From positions 1-63,096 of the forward strand of contig CACWLH010000020.1 of NCBI GenBank assembly GCA_902761625.1: a DNA stretch of 63,096 bases, read 5' to 3'. Positions within the stretch are counted from its first letter, which is position 1, and each line of letters starts with the position of its first letter. Both the position numbers and the translations under genes were made by a program. Origin of the DNA: an uncultured Erysipelotrichaceae bacterium. GTDB taxonomy: Bacteria; Bacillota_I; Bacilli_A; Erysipelotrichales; Erysipelotrichaceae. The notes under the pieces were generated by a model. It was not told the origin of the DNA, searched no databases, and worked only from the letters and a program-made list of their open reading frames with translations. This document shows positions 43,044-50,876 of the stretch, piece after piece.

Positions 43044-44579
43044 ATGAAAAAAATACTTGCAGCGCTGATCTGTTTCATTGCGGCTGTTTTGATTGTGTTC
43101 TTTTTCCCGGGCTTCGGCGGGGTTTCCTCCTCACGGCAGCTGAATGAAACGGGAAAGGTCGGTCTGTTTGAACAGCAGCCGCTCAGAGTCGTGCAGTCGC
43201 CGGTCACCATTCATCCCATTTACCGCAAGGGGGAGCTGATCGGTATTGTCCATGATGAAAACAAACTCAACCGGCATCTGAAGCAGGTTTATAAAAATCT
43301 TTATGAAAAGGATTATCCGGATTCCGCCGTTTCTCTGGCACAGGATATGTACATGACCAGTGAGGAAAGCTATATCACCTATACTGACTGCGACCAGGCA
43401 ATCCTGGATTATCTGGATCAGAATTCACTGTATACCCTTGAAGCCACCGCGGTTTCATTCAGTGATGAAACCGGTGTCTATTCACGCATCTACGTGGCCA
43501 GTGAGGATCTGTATCAGCAGGCATTCAGCGAATATGTGATGAACTTCACCAATGCCCAGTCGCTCAGCGCGATCCGCAACGGTGACACGATTCCGCCTCT
43601 GACCTCATACGGCTCACAGGATACCGGCATCTCCGTCACCCAGAAAGTCACAATGGCAAAGGATTATGCGGCGCCGGATGACATCTTCGTGACCAAAGAG
43701 GATATTCTGGAATATCTCAAATACGGCTCCAATACGGAACGGGAATATTATACGGTTCAGAAATATGATTCCGTGGCCGGTGTCGGCGCGAAAAACCACG
43801 GTCTTTCCGCAACCCAGATCATGAACCTCAACCGCGATAAAATCAGTTCGGTTGACCAGGCTCTTGAAGAGGGGGAACAGCTTTGCGTGACCTATTTCGA
43901 ATCGCCGATTGATATCGTTGTCACCAAGGAATCCCTGCGCCTTGTGCAGGTTTACTATGACACCACATATGTCGAGGATGAAACCCTTCTGGTCGGTGAG
44001 TCACAGGTCAGACAGGAAGGCGTCAACGGCTCAAGGAATGTGCTCTATTCGGAGAAATGGATCAACGGCGTACTGGTCAGCGGTACTGAACAGTCCAGTG
44101 TTGAAGTCACTGCCCCGACCACCGAAGTGATCGCGGTCGGCACCATGCAGCAGCCCAATATCGGTACCGGCAACATGAGATATCCGGTCGACAACCCGGC
44201 CATCACATGCCGGATCGGCTGCTATTGGGGCCATAACGGAACCGACTTCATCAATCAGTATGACCGCTGGGGCGACGTATATGCGGCGGATACCGGCGTT
44301 GTTCAGGTCAACAGCTACACATTCGTCAACGGCTATTACATCATCATCAACCACAACAACGGTCTGATGACTTATTACGGACATCTCAGCGAACCCTCCT
44401 GGCTCAAAGTGGGCGACACGGTGCGCAAGGGAGATGCGATCGGAAATATCGGCATGACAGGTCTGGCCACCGGTCCGCACGTGCACTTTATGGTGCTGAA
44501 TGAGGGCGATGAGTCTTTCATGAATCCTCTGGATGCGTGCAGCGGCTATCTGGCATGCGAGGCGGTACCGGCGGGATGA
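43044..44579 (+). CDS. Cell-wall endopeptidase with LysM, G5 and M23 domains
   Basis: 511 residues. Signal anchor KKILAALICFIAAVLIVFFF; a middle region with a LysM-like repeat (YYTVQKYDSVAGVGAKNHGL, about 234); a G5 domain (TYVEDETLLVGESQVRQEGV to TEVIAVG, about 310-370); and a C-terminal M23 metallopeptidase (from about 380) with metal ligands in WGHNGTDFINQYD and GPHVHFMVLNEG. It would cut peptide cross-links of peptidoglycan outside the cell. It lies between dnaB and walJ, where purA-walRKHI lies in Bacillus. RBS AGAAAGGAAGGCAG. The stop overlaps the walJ start (ATGA). Confidence 0.9.
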   Translation: MKKILAALICFIAAVLIVFFFPGFGGVSSSRQLNETGKVGLFEQQPLRVVQSPVTIHPIYRKGELIGIVHDENKLNRHLKQVYKNLYEKDYPDSAVSLAQDMYMTSEESYITYTDCDQAILDYLDQNSLYTLEATAVSFSDETGVYSRIYVASEDLYQQAFSEYVMNFTNAQSLSAIRNGDTIPPLTSYGSQDTGISVTQKVTMAKDYAAPDDIFVTKEDILEYLKYGSNTEREYYTVQKYDSVAGVGAKNHGLSATQIMNLNRDKISSVDQALEEGEQLCVTYFESPIDIVVTKESLRLVQVYYDTTYVEDETLLVGESQVRQEGVNGSRNVLYSEKWINGVLVSGTEQSSVEVTAPTTEVIAVGTMQQPNIGTGNMRYPVDNPAITCRIGCYWGHNGTDFINQYDRWGDVYAADTGVVQVNSYTFVNGYYIIINHNNGLMTYYGHLSEPSWLKVGDTVRKGDAIGNIGMTGLATGPHVHFMVLNEGDESFMNPLDACSGYLACEAVPAG

Positions 44580-45403
44580 TGGAATTTGCACTTCTGGCTT
44601 CCGGTTCCAAGGGCAACAGCTTTGTTGTGCGCGCTGGGACCGGACTGATCATGATTGACTGCGGCACCACAAAGAAATACCTGATGAACTGCCTGGGACA
44701 GCTCGGCATTCACCGGGATGATCTGGATGCCGTGCTGATTACCCACGATCACAGCGACCATATTGCACAGATCCGTGTCTTTGCGGATCTTCCTGTTTAC
44801 GCTCCGGTTGAAATCGACGGAATTGAAAGCTTCCATGTTCAGCCGATGCGTCCGTTTGTGATCGAAACGATGAAAATCACACCGCTGGCATTGTCGCATG
44901 ATGCCCCTGATACGGTGGGCTATGTCATTGAGAACGGCATCGAAAAGCTTGTCTATATCACGGATACCGGCTATGTGAATCAGAATTATCTGCCGCTTCT
45001 GAAGGATGCGGATTACATCGTCATGGAGTCAAACCACGATGTGGCGATGCTGATGGCAACCAGAAGACCGCAGTTTCTGAAATACCGGATTTACAGCGAT
45101 CAGGGACATCTCTGCAATGAGGACTGCGCGGATGTGCTCAGCAGAGTCATCACTCCGAAAACAAAAGCGGTGATTCTCGCCCATATCTCGCAGGAGGCAA
45201 ACACACGCGAAAAGGCACTGGAAACAACCGTAAGGGTTCTGAATGAACAGTGCCGTGACAGACTGAATGAACATCTGATCATTTCGGCTGCCGGCCAGCA
45301 TGAAATGATCCGGAAAGGATTTGGCTATGAAAAAATGGATCCTGGCAGTGTTAGCTGCGCTCCTTGTCTGGAATGCGGTACTGACTTATTTCATCTTCAA
45401 TGA
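44576..45403 (+). CDS. walJ: WalJ/YycJ-type metallo-beta-lactamase-fold hydrolase
   Basis: 275 residues. MEFALLASGSKGNSFVVRAG opens the family; the metal motif is LITHDHSDHIAQI (about residues 60-72), followed by VYITDTGYVNQNYL, MESNHDVAML and VILAHISQEANTREKALETT. WalJ proteins are linked to coordination of cell division and wall turnover with DNA replication; a nuclease activity has been proposed in the family. ATG 44576 overlaps the upstream stop. The C-terminus runs 77 bp into the following htrA gene, which is unusually long; its last 26 residues (rich in C, G and P) do not look like family sequence. Confidence 0.92.
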   Translation: MMEFALLASGSKGNSFVVRAGTGLIMIDCGTTKKYLMNCLGQLGIHRDDLDAVLITHDHSDHIAQIRVFADLPVYAPVEIDGIESFHVQPMRPFVIETMKITPLALSHDAPDTVGYVIENGIEKLVYITDTGYVNQNYLPLLKDADYIVMESNHDVAMLMATRRPQFLKYRIYSDQGHLCNEDCADVLSRVITPKTKAVILAHISQEANTREKALETTVRVLNEQCRDRLNEHLIISAAGQHEMIRKGFGYEKMDPGSVSCAPCLECGTDLFHLQ

Positions 45404-46373
45404 TCCCAGCCAGCCCAGGGAAACCAACGGAAATGAACCGGAAAGCGTTGTGGTGGATTACTCCAATGACCTTTCTGAAATGGCGGAGGATGTCAGAAGC
45501 TCCATCGTCACCGTTGAAATCTGGACCGGCGGCATCCGTCATACCACCAGCGGCATTGTTTATGCCAAAAATGAGGGCGGCGTATACATCTTCACCTGTG
45601 AACAGAGCGGCTATGATGAAAGCGGCATCCGTGTCATCTTCGACAGCTCCGCATCCATCAATGCCGAAGTCGTGGCAACTGATGCGGACTGCGGCGTTTC
45701 GCTGCTCAGAGTCAAACCGTCTTTTGAAGTCTCTCTGATCCGCAGCGCAAGCAGTTCCCTGATCAGACAGGGCGAATATGCGGCTGCCATGGGAGGCAGA
45801 AGCCCGATCAGCCAGAGCGCCCAGATGAGCTACGGCATTGTTTCCAGACCGGCTCAGCGCAAAATCCTGGCAGGCAGTCCATGGTTTGCCTCGACGATTG
45901 ACTTCGATGGCAATGTGACCGGTGAAATGATGGGCGGTCCGGTTCTCAACATCGGCGGTCAGATGATCGGCATGCTGGTCAACCGCTCCTATGGCGGCGA
46001 CAGAATGGGCAGCGCCTTATGCTCCAATGAACTGAAAATTCTCTTTGATGAAATGCTGAAAGACAAGAAGATCAGCAGAGGCTCACTGGGCGTGACCGTG
46101 CGTTCAGTCGAATCGATGCGCGCATATGAAAAGAGTGAGCGCAATATCAAACTGGATGTGACGGAAGGCGTGCTGGTGACCTACATCGGTGAAAATTCCC
46201 CCGCCCAGGATCTGCTGAAGGAAGGGGATATCCTGCTGAGCATGAATGACGTCGAACTGAGCGATGAATCCGTACTGATGCAGGAACTGTACAAGCACGA
46301 GGCCGGTGAGGAAGTTCATCTCAGCCTGCTCAGAGACAATGAGACAATGGAAGTGAGCGTGAGCCTACAGTGA
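45327..46373 (+). CDS. htrA: HtrA/DegP-like protein lacking the catalytic triad (pseudoprotease) with PDZ domain
   Basis: 348 residues. N-terminal anchor KKWILAVLAALLVWNAVLTY; a chymotrypsin-fold domain (about 50-250); a PDZ domain (about 255-348: SRGSLGVTVRSVESM, SPAQDLLKEGDILLSMNDVE). The order and spacing match HtrA, but the catalytic residues are gone: His is Gln93 (YIFTCEQSG for YIVTNNHV), Asp is Gly123 (ATDADCGVSLL for GTDPxTDLAVL) and Ser is Met202 (GEMMGGPVLN for GNSGGPLLN). The GGP and following strand are kept, so the fold is probably intact. It may bind rather than cut proteins. ATG 45327 has GGAAAGGA upstream and lies within walJ. rlmH overlaps its stop, the conserved walJ-htrA-rlmH order. 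Confidence 0.88.
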   Translation: MKKWILAVLAALLVWNAVLTYFIFNDPSQPRETNGNEPESVVVDYSNDLSEMAEDVRSSIVTVEIWTGGIRHTTSGIVYAKNEGGVYIFTCEQSGYDESGIRVIFDSSASINAEVVATDADCGVSLLRVKPSFEVSLIRSASSSLIRQGEYAAAMGGRSPISQSAQMSYGIVSRPAQRKILAGSPWFASTIDFDGNVTGEMMGGPVLNIGGQMIGMLVNRSYGGDRMGSALCSNELKILFDEMLKDKKISRGSLGVTVRSVESMRAYEKSERNIKLDVTEGVLVTYIGENSPAQDLLKEGDILLSMNDVELSDESVLMQELYKHEAGEEVHLSLLRDNETMEVSVSLQ

Positions 46374-46846
46374 TCAGAATCATCGCCTGCGGAAAGGTGA
46401 AAAAGGGCTGGATGAAGGACGGCATTGATGATTATGCAAAGCGGATCAGTCCCTATGACCGCATTGAAATCATTGAAACAGCCGATGAGAAAGCGCCTGA
46501 AAGCAATTCCGCCGCTGAAAATGAACAGGTGAAGCGGATTGAGGGAGAACGGCTTCTGAAACAGATCAGGGATGATGATTATATGATTCTTCTGGATCTG
46601 GCCGGAAAGGAGTTCACCTCTGAAGCATTCGCCGAAAAGATGGAAACACTTTACAGCACTTCGCACAACCGGATTGACTTCGTGATCGGCGGTTCCCTCG
46701 GACTCAGCCCGCAGCTGATTCAGCGGGCGGATCTTAGATGGAAGCTGTCCAGCGGAACATTCCCTCATCAGCTTTGCCGCATTGTTGTGCTGGAACAGAT
46801 TTACCGTTCCTTCCGGATCAGAAGGAATGAGCCCTATCATAAATAA
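46370..46846 (+). CDS. rlmH: 23S rRNA (pseudouridine-1915-N3)-methyltransferase
   Basis: 158 residues, the family norm. SPOUT-type fold: IRIIACGKVKKGWMKDGIDD at the start, MILLDLAGKEFTSEAFAEKM, then IDFVIGGSLGLSPQLIQRAD and MDD-like ending HQLCRIVVLEQIYRSFRI. It methylates pseudouridine 1915 in assembled ribosomes. The start is GTG 46370, overlapping the htrA stop (GTGA). Last gene before a terminator. Confidence 0.95.
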   Translation: MIRIIACGKVKKGWMKDGIDDYAKRISPYDRIEIIETADEKAPESNSAAENEQVKRIEGERLLKQIRDDDYMILLDLAGKEFTSEAFAEKMETLYSTSHNRIDFVIGGSLGLSPQLIQRADLRWKLSSGTFPHQLCRIVVLEQIYRSFRIRRNEPYHK

Positions 46847-46847
46847 G

Positions 46848-46875
46848 AGACAGATTTATCGGATCTGTCTTTTTT
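46848..46875 (+). terminator. Terminator after rlmH
   Basis: AGACAGAT/ATCTGTCT, a perfect 8-bp stem with a 7-nt loop and T6 (46870-46875). A TACAAT at 46878-46883 immediately downstream is the likely -10 of malQ. Confidence 0.85.
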
Positions 46876-46907
46876 GATACAATGGTATCTGTTTAGGGGG
46901 ATTTATT

Positions 46908-48422
46908 ATGATTCGCAGTGCAGGCGTGCTGATGCCCGTCACATCCCTTCCTTCTCCGTACGGAGTCGGAACACTGGGCAAAGCCGCGGAAGAATTCATT
47001 GATTTTCTGGCTGATGCAGGCCAGACCTACTGGCAGATGCTGCCGCTGGGACCGACCGGTTACGGCAATTCGCCATACCAGGCGCTTTCATCCTATGCGG
47101 GAAGCACCTATCTGATCGATCTGGATGAACTGATCGAGCAGGGATTGCTGAAAAAAGAGGAAGTAAAAGCAGTTAAATGGCAGAAACACGCAGACGCCGT
47201 CGATTACGGCCTGCTTTATAATGAACGCAACAAAGTGCTCAGACTTGCAGCAGACAGACTTCCGCTGCTTCATCCGCAGGAATATTTCGACTTTGTTGAA
47301 AAAGAGAAGGACTGGCTCAGGGATTACGCCGTCTTCATGGCCATCAAAACGGAAATGAAAGGGGAGCCCTGGCAGAAATGGCCGCAGGAGCTGCGCAGAC
47401 ATGACAGCTGGGAAACCGCTCAGAAAGCACAGGAGCTCGCCGAGGAGGTCATCTTCTGGCAGAGAGTGCAGTATTTCTTTTATCAGCAGCTGATGAAAAT
47501 CAAGCGCTATGCCGCCGCAAGAGGAATCAAAATCATCGGTGATCTGCCGTTCTATATTGCCGCAGACTCCATTGATGTATGGTCCCACCCGGAAGCTTTC
47601 GAGATGGATCAGAACAACAATATGGTCTATGTGTCCGGATTCGGACCGGATGGAGCGCACCCGAAAGGACAGAAATGGGGCAACCCGCTGATCAAGTGGG
47701 ACTATCTGCGCAATACCGGATATGACTGGTGGATCAAAAGAGTTGATTATATGTCGCGCGTGTTCGACGTGATCCGCATTGACCATTTCCAGGGATATCT
47801 TTCCTATTATGCGGTACCTGCCAATGATCCCGATGCCTCAAACGGACACTGGCGTCAGGGACCGGGACTGGAAGTTTTCAGAAAGATGGAGGAACGCCTT
47901 GGCGGCAAGCAATTAATCCTCGAGGATCTCGGCCAGCTCACCGATGAGCTCAAGGCGCTGGTCAAAGAAAGCGGTCAGCCGGGCATGAAGATCATCCAGT
48001 ATGCCTTTGATCCCAATGATCCGGGCGGATATTATATGCCGTTCCAGTATGAGAAAAACTCCGTCGTATATACCGGAACCCACGACAATGACACCCTGAC
48101 GGGCTGGAAAGAGGCAAAGGAAAACAAGGGAAGAATCCAGCGTGCAGCGCAGTATCTTGGCCTGAACAAAGAGGAAGGCTTCACCTGGGGCATGCTCAGA
48201 GGAGTCTACAGCTGCCAGTCGGATCTTGCCATTGTGCAGATGCAGGACCTTCTGGAACTTGGCTCCAAAGCCCGTTTCAATGATCCTTCCGGCAGACAGC
48301 CGGCATGGACATGGCGTGCGCTGCCCGGCTGCTTCGATCCTGAAATCAGTGCGAAGCTGAAGGAAAAAATGCTTCTGTACTGCCGTTACAACTGGAATAT
48401 CAGAGAAAAGAGCGCAGACTGA
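46908..48422 (+). CDS. malQ: 4-alpha-glucanotransferase
   Basis: 504 residues, GH77. Signatures: GVLMPVTSLPSPYGVGTLGK at the start, WQMLPLGPTGYGNSPYQALS, IKIIGDLPFYIAADSIDVWS, FDVIRIDHFQGYLSYYAVP with the nucleophile aspartate (about residue 290), LILEDLG with the acid/base glutamate and TGTHDNDT. It disproportionates alpha-1,4-glucans, helping convert short maltodextrins left by GlgP and PulA. RBS AGGGGG. First gene of the glycogen region; no terminator was found between it and ptsH, but ptsH has its own promoter-like region. Confidence 0.96.
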   Translation: MIRSAGVLMPVTSLPSPYGVGTLGKAAEEFIDFLADAGQTYWQMLPLGPTGYGNSPYQALSSYAGSTYLIDLDELIEQGLLKKEEVKAVKWQKHADAVDYGLLYNERNKVLRLAADRLPLLHPQEYFDFVEKEKDWLRDYAVFMAIKTEMKGEPWQKWPQELRRHDSWETAQKAQELAEEVIFWQRVQYFFYQQLMKIKRYAAARGIKIIGDLPFYIAADSIDVWSHPEAFEMDQNNNMVYVSGFGPDGAHPKGQKWGNPLIKWDYLRNTGYDWWIKRVDYMSRVFDVIRIDHFQGYLSYYAVPANDPDASNGHWRQGPGLEVFRKMEERLGGKQLILEDLGQLTDELKALVKESGQPGMKIIQYAFDPNDPGGYYMPFQYEKNSVVYTGTHDNDTLTGWKEAKENKGRIQRAAQYLGLNKEEGFTWGMLRGVYSCQSDLAIVQMQDLLELGSKARFNDPSGRQPAWTWRALPGCFDPEISAKLKEKMLLYCRYNWNIREKSAD

Positions 48423-48447
48423 ACCGTTTGGCTGAGACAATTTGCAG

Positions 48448-48518
48448 GAATGTAAAACCCGCGGCAACTATTAAGAAAAGAATGTAACCGCTTGCGGGTT
48501 CAGACATGATGTTATAAA
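48448..48518 (+). promoter_or_regulatory. Repeats and promoter-like region upstream of ptsH
   Basis: GAATGTAA occurs at 48448-48455 and 48480-48487, 32 bp apart (about three helical turns). An inverted repeat AACCCGC (48456-48462)/GCGGGTT (48494-48500) overlaps the possible -35 TTGCGG (48492-48497); TATAAA at 48513-48518 is the likely -10. This looks like an operator region, but no binding protein can be named. Confidence 0.45.
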
Positions 48519-48552
48519 ATACATTTAGTCAATCAGTGGAGGTAAATTAATA

Positions 48553-48819
48553 ATGAAAGAGATTTCAGTAACAGTTATTGACCCGGTCGGATTACATGCA
48601 CGCCCTGCTACAGTTGCAGTCAATGCAGCCAGCAAGTTCAAGAGTGAAGTCAAGGTTTCCTACAAGGGCCGTACAGTCAACATGAAGTCCATCATGGGCG
48701 TTATGTCCCTGGGCATCCCGACACAGTCCGAAATCACAGTCTCCTGTGAGGGTGAAGACGAAGATGTCGCTGTTCAGACAATCGAAGATGTTCTTCGTGC
48801 TCAGAAAGTCATCGCTTAA
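48553..48819 (+). CDS. ptsH: Phosphocarrier protein HPr
   Basis: 88 residues, standard. The phosphorylated histidine is His15 in GLHARPAT, and Ser46 with its surroundings (MKSIMGVMSLGI) is the HPr kinase/CcpA regulatory site found in Firmicutes. It passes phosphate from EI to sugar-specific EIIA proteins, and as HPr-Ser-P is the CcpA corepressor. RBS GTGGAGGTAAATTAATA. It is monocistronic with a strong terminator, and ptsI is not adjacent, which is less common; it lies between malQ and pgcA in the glycogen region. Confidence 0.97.
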   Translation: MKEISVTVIDPVGLHARPATVAVNAASKFKSEVKVSYKGRTVNMKSIMGVMSLGIPTQSEITVSCEGEDEDVAVQTIEDVLRAQKVIA

Positions 48820-48839
48820 TTAAAGTTGACGCACAAAAG

Positions 48840-48866
48840 GGAGACGCTCTGAGCGTCTCCTTTTTT
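48840..48866 (+). terminator. Terminator after ptsH
   Basis: GGAGACGC/GCGTCTCC, a perfect 8-bp stem with loop TCTGA and T6. Confidence 0.92.
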
Positions 48867-48912
48867 AACAAATGTATCATTGAACATAATTCGAAAGGAA
48901 AGGTTGAAAACA

Positions 48913-50595
48913 ATGTATCTTGATGAGTACAAACGCTGGCTTGAAGCGGATCTGGAAGACTGCGATCTGAAGCCGGAACTGCTCGGCATCCAGGACAACG
49001 ATGACGAGATTAAGGAAAGATTCGCGGTTGCCCTGAAATTCGGTACAGCCGGACTGCGCGGAACACTCGGCGCGGGCACAAACAGAATGAACATCTGGGT
49101 TGTCAGACAGGCAACACAGGGTGTCGCTGACTGGGTTCTCACACAGGGCGGCACACAGACTGTTGCAATCAGCTATGACAGCCGTCTCAAGGGCTGGAAG
49201 TTCGCCAGAGATGCGGCCAGTGTTCTGGCTGCCAACGGCATCAATGTCAGAATCTATGATGAACTGATGCCTGTTCCCGCACTCAGCTTCGCAACACGTT
49301 ATTATAACTGCAATGCAGGTATCATGATCACCGCTTCCCATAACCCCGCCAAGTACAACGGCTTCAAGGCTTATGGACCGGATGGCTGCCAGATGACAGA
49401 CGATGCGGCTGCGATTGTTTATGATTCCATCCAGAAGACAGACGTTCTCAACGGTGCTAAGTTCATCTCCTTCGCGGAAGGCGTTGAAAAGGGACTGATC
49501 AAGTTCGTCGGACCGGACTGTCTCGATGAATTCTACAAGGCAATCGAAGCCAGACAGGTCAGACCGGGCCTCTGCAAGACAGCAGGACTCAAGCTTGTCT
49601 ATTCACCGCTCAACGGCACAGGTCTTGTTCCGGTTACCCATGTTCTCAATGATATGGGCATCACCGACATCACCATCGTTCCGGAGCAGGAATATCCGAA
49701 CGGTTACTTCACAACCTGCCCGTATCCGAACCCTGAAATCTTCGAAGCTCTGCAGAAGGGCCTCGAACTGGCGAAGGAAGTCGGCGCTGATCTGATGCTC
49801 GCAACTGACCCGGACGCTGACCGTGTCGGTATCGCCATGAAGTGTCCGGATGGCTCCTATGAGCTTGTTTCCGGTAACGAAATGGGCGTTCTGCTGCTGG
49901 ACTACATCTGCGCAGGCAGAATCGAAAAGGGCACCATGCCTGAAAAGCCCGTGGCTGTCATGTCCATCGTTTCCACACCGCTGGCTGACAAGGTTGCGGA
50001 ACATTATGGCGTTGAACTGCGTCATACACTGACCGGCTTCAAGTGGATCGGCGATCAGATCGCACAGCTCGAAGCTGCCGGTGAGGTTGACAGATTCATC
50101 TTCGGTTTCGAAGAGAGCTACGGCTATCTGGCCGGACCGTATGTCCGTGACAAGGACGCGGTCATCGGTTCCATGCTGATCTGTGAAATGGCTGCATATT
50201 ACAGAAGCATCGGTTCCTCCATCAAGCAGAGACTGGAAGAAATCTATGCACAGTACGGCCGTTACCTGAACAAGGTTGACAGCTTCGAATTCCCGGGACT
50301 CTCCGGCATGGACAAGATGGCTTCCATCATGGAAGGCCTCCGTACAACTCCGCCGACCGAGTTCGCAGGCAAGGCTGTTGTCAAGGTCACAGACTACCTC
50401 AAGCCTGAGGAGACAGGTCTGCCCAAGGCAAACGTTCTGATTTACAGCCTCGAGGACGGCGCTACCGTAATCGTCCGTCCTTCCGGAACAGAACCGAAGG
50501 TCAAGACATACTTCACAACCCTCGGCAAGGATCTCGCTGAGGCCCAGGCTGAAAAGGATGCTCTTGCGGAAGCCTGCAAGCCGATCCTTTCCTGA
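48913..50595 (+). CDS. pgcA: Alpha-phosphoglucomutase
   Basis: 560 residues, the length of PgcA-type phosphohexomutases. Substrate-loop FGTAGLRGTLGAGTNRMN (about 47-64), phosphoserine loop MITASHNPAKYNG (Ser in TASHNP, about residue 143), metal loop ATDPDADRVGIA (about 297-308), sugar-binding FGFEESYGYL (about 398) and the phosphate-binding IVRPSGTEPKVK near the end. It interconverts glucose-6-phosphate and glucose-1-phosphate, the link between glycolysis and glycogen. ATG 48913 has GAAAGGAAAGG upstream. Ends with a strong terminator. Confidence 0.95.
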   Translation: MYLDEYKRWLEADLEDCDLKPELLGIQDNDDEIKERFAVALKFGTAGLRGTLGAGTNRMNIWVVRQATQGVADWVLTQGGTQTVAISYDSRLKGWKFARDAASVLAANGINVRIYDELMPVPALSFATRYYNCNAGIMITASHNPAKYNGFKAYGPDGCQMTDDAAAIVYDSIQKTDVLNGAKFISFAEGVEKGLIKFVGPDCLDEFYKAIEARQVRPGLCKTAGLKLVYSPLNGTGLVPVTHVLNDMGITDITIVPEQEYPNGYFTTCPYPNPEIFEALQKGLELAKEVGADLMLATDPDADRVGIAMKCPDGSYELVSGNEMGVLLLDYICAGRIEKGTMPEKPVAVMSIVSTPLADKVAEHYGVELRHTLTGFKWIGDQIAQLEAAGEVDRFIFGFEESYGYLAGPYVRDKDAVIGSMLICEMAAYYRSIGSSIKQRLEEIYAQYGRYLNKVDSFEFPGLSGMDKMASIMEGLRTTPPTEFAGKAVVKVTDYLKPEETGLPKANVLIYSLEDGATVIVRPSGTEPKVKTYFTTLGKDLAEAQAEKDALAEACKPILS

Positions 50596-50617
50596 TCACT
50601 GAAAATATTTCCTGAAG

Positions 50618-50647
50618 GGCACCGTCATTGATGACGGTGTCTTTTTT
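50618..50647 (+). terminator. Terminator after pgcA
   Basis: GGCACCGTCA/TGACGGTGTC, a 10-bp stem (one G-U) with loop TTGA and T6 (50642-50647). Confidence 0.9.
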
Positions 50648-50780
50648 CCGTTTGCGGAAAAATAAAAATATGCACAGAACATGATATTCTGCACATTTCA
50701 TGATTGCATGATCTGTAAAGATGCGCATAACATGTATGAGAAAAAACGGATAAGTTCAAGTATTTTTTATCTGCGGGACG

Positions 50781-50809
50781 TTGAGATTTTTATGATTATA
50801 CGGTATACT
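50781..50809 (+). promoter_or_regulatory. Sigma-A promoter of glgB
   Basis: TTGAGA (50781-50786), a 17-bp spacer and TATACT (50804-50809). The start is predicted near 50816, giving a leader of about 60 nt. The rest of the 281-bp gap between pgcA and glgB holds the pgcA terminator and AT-rich DNA with no gene that I can support. Confidence 0.8.
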
Positions 50810-50876
50810 TTGACAGCTTGGCATAGATGATTTTTTAACGTGCAATTTTCATTGTAGTTGGTTTCAGGAGGATCAT

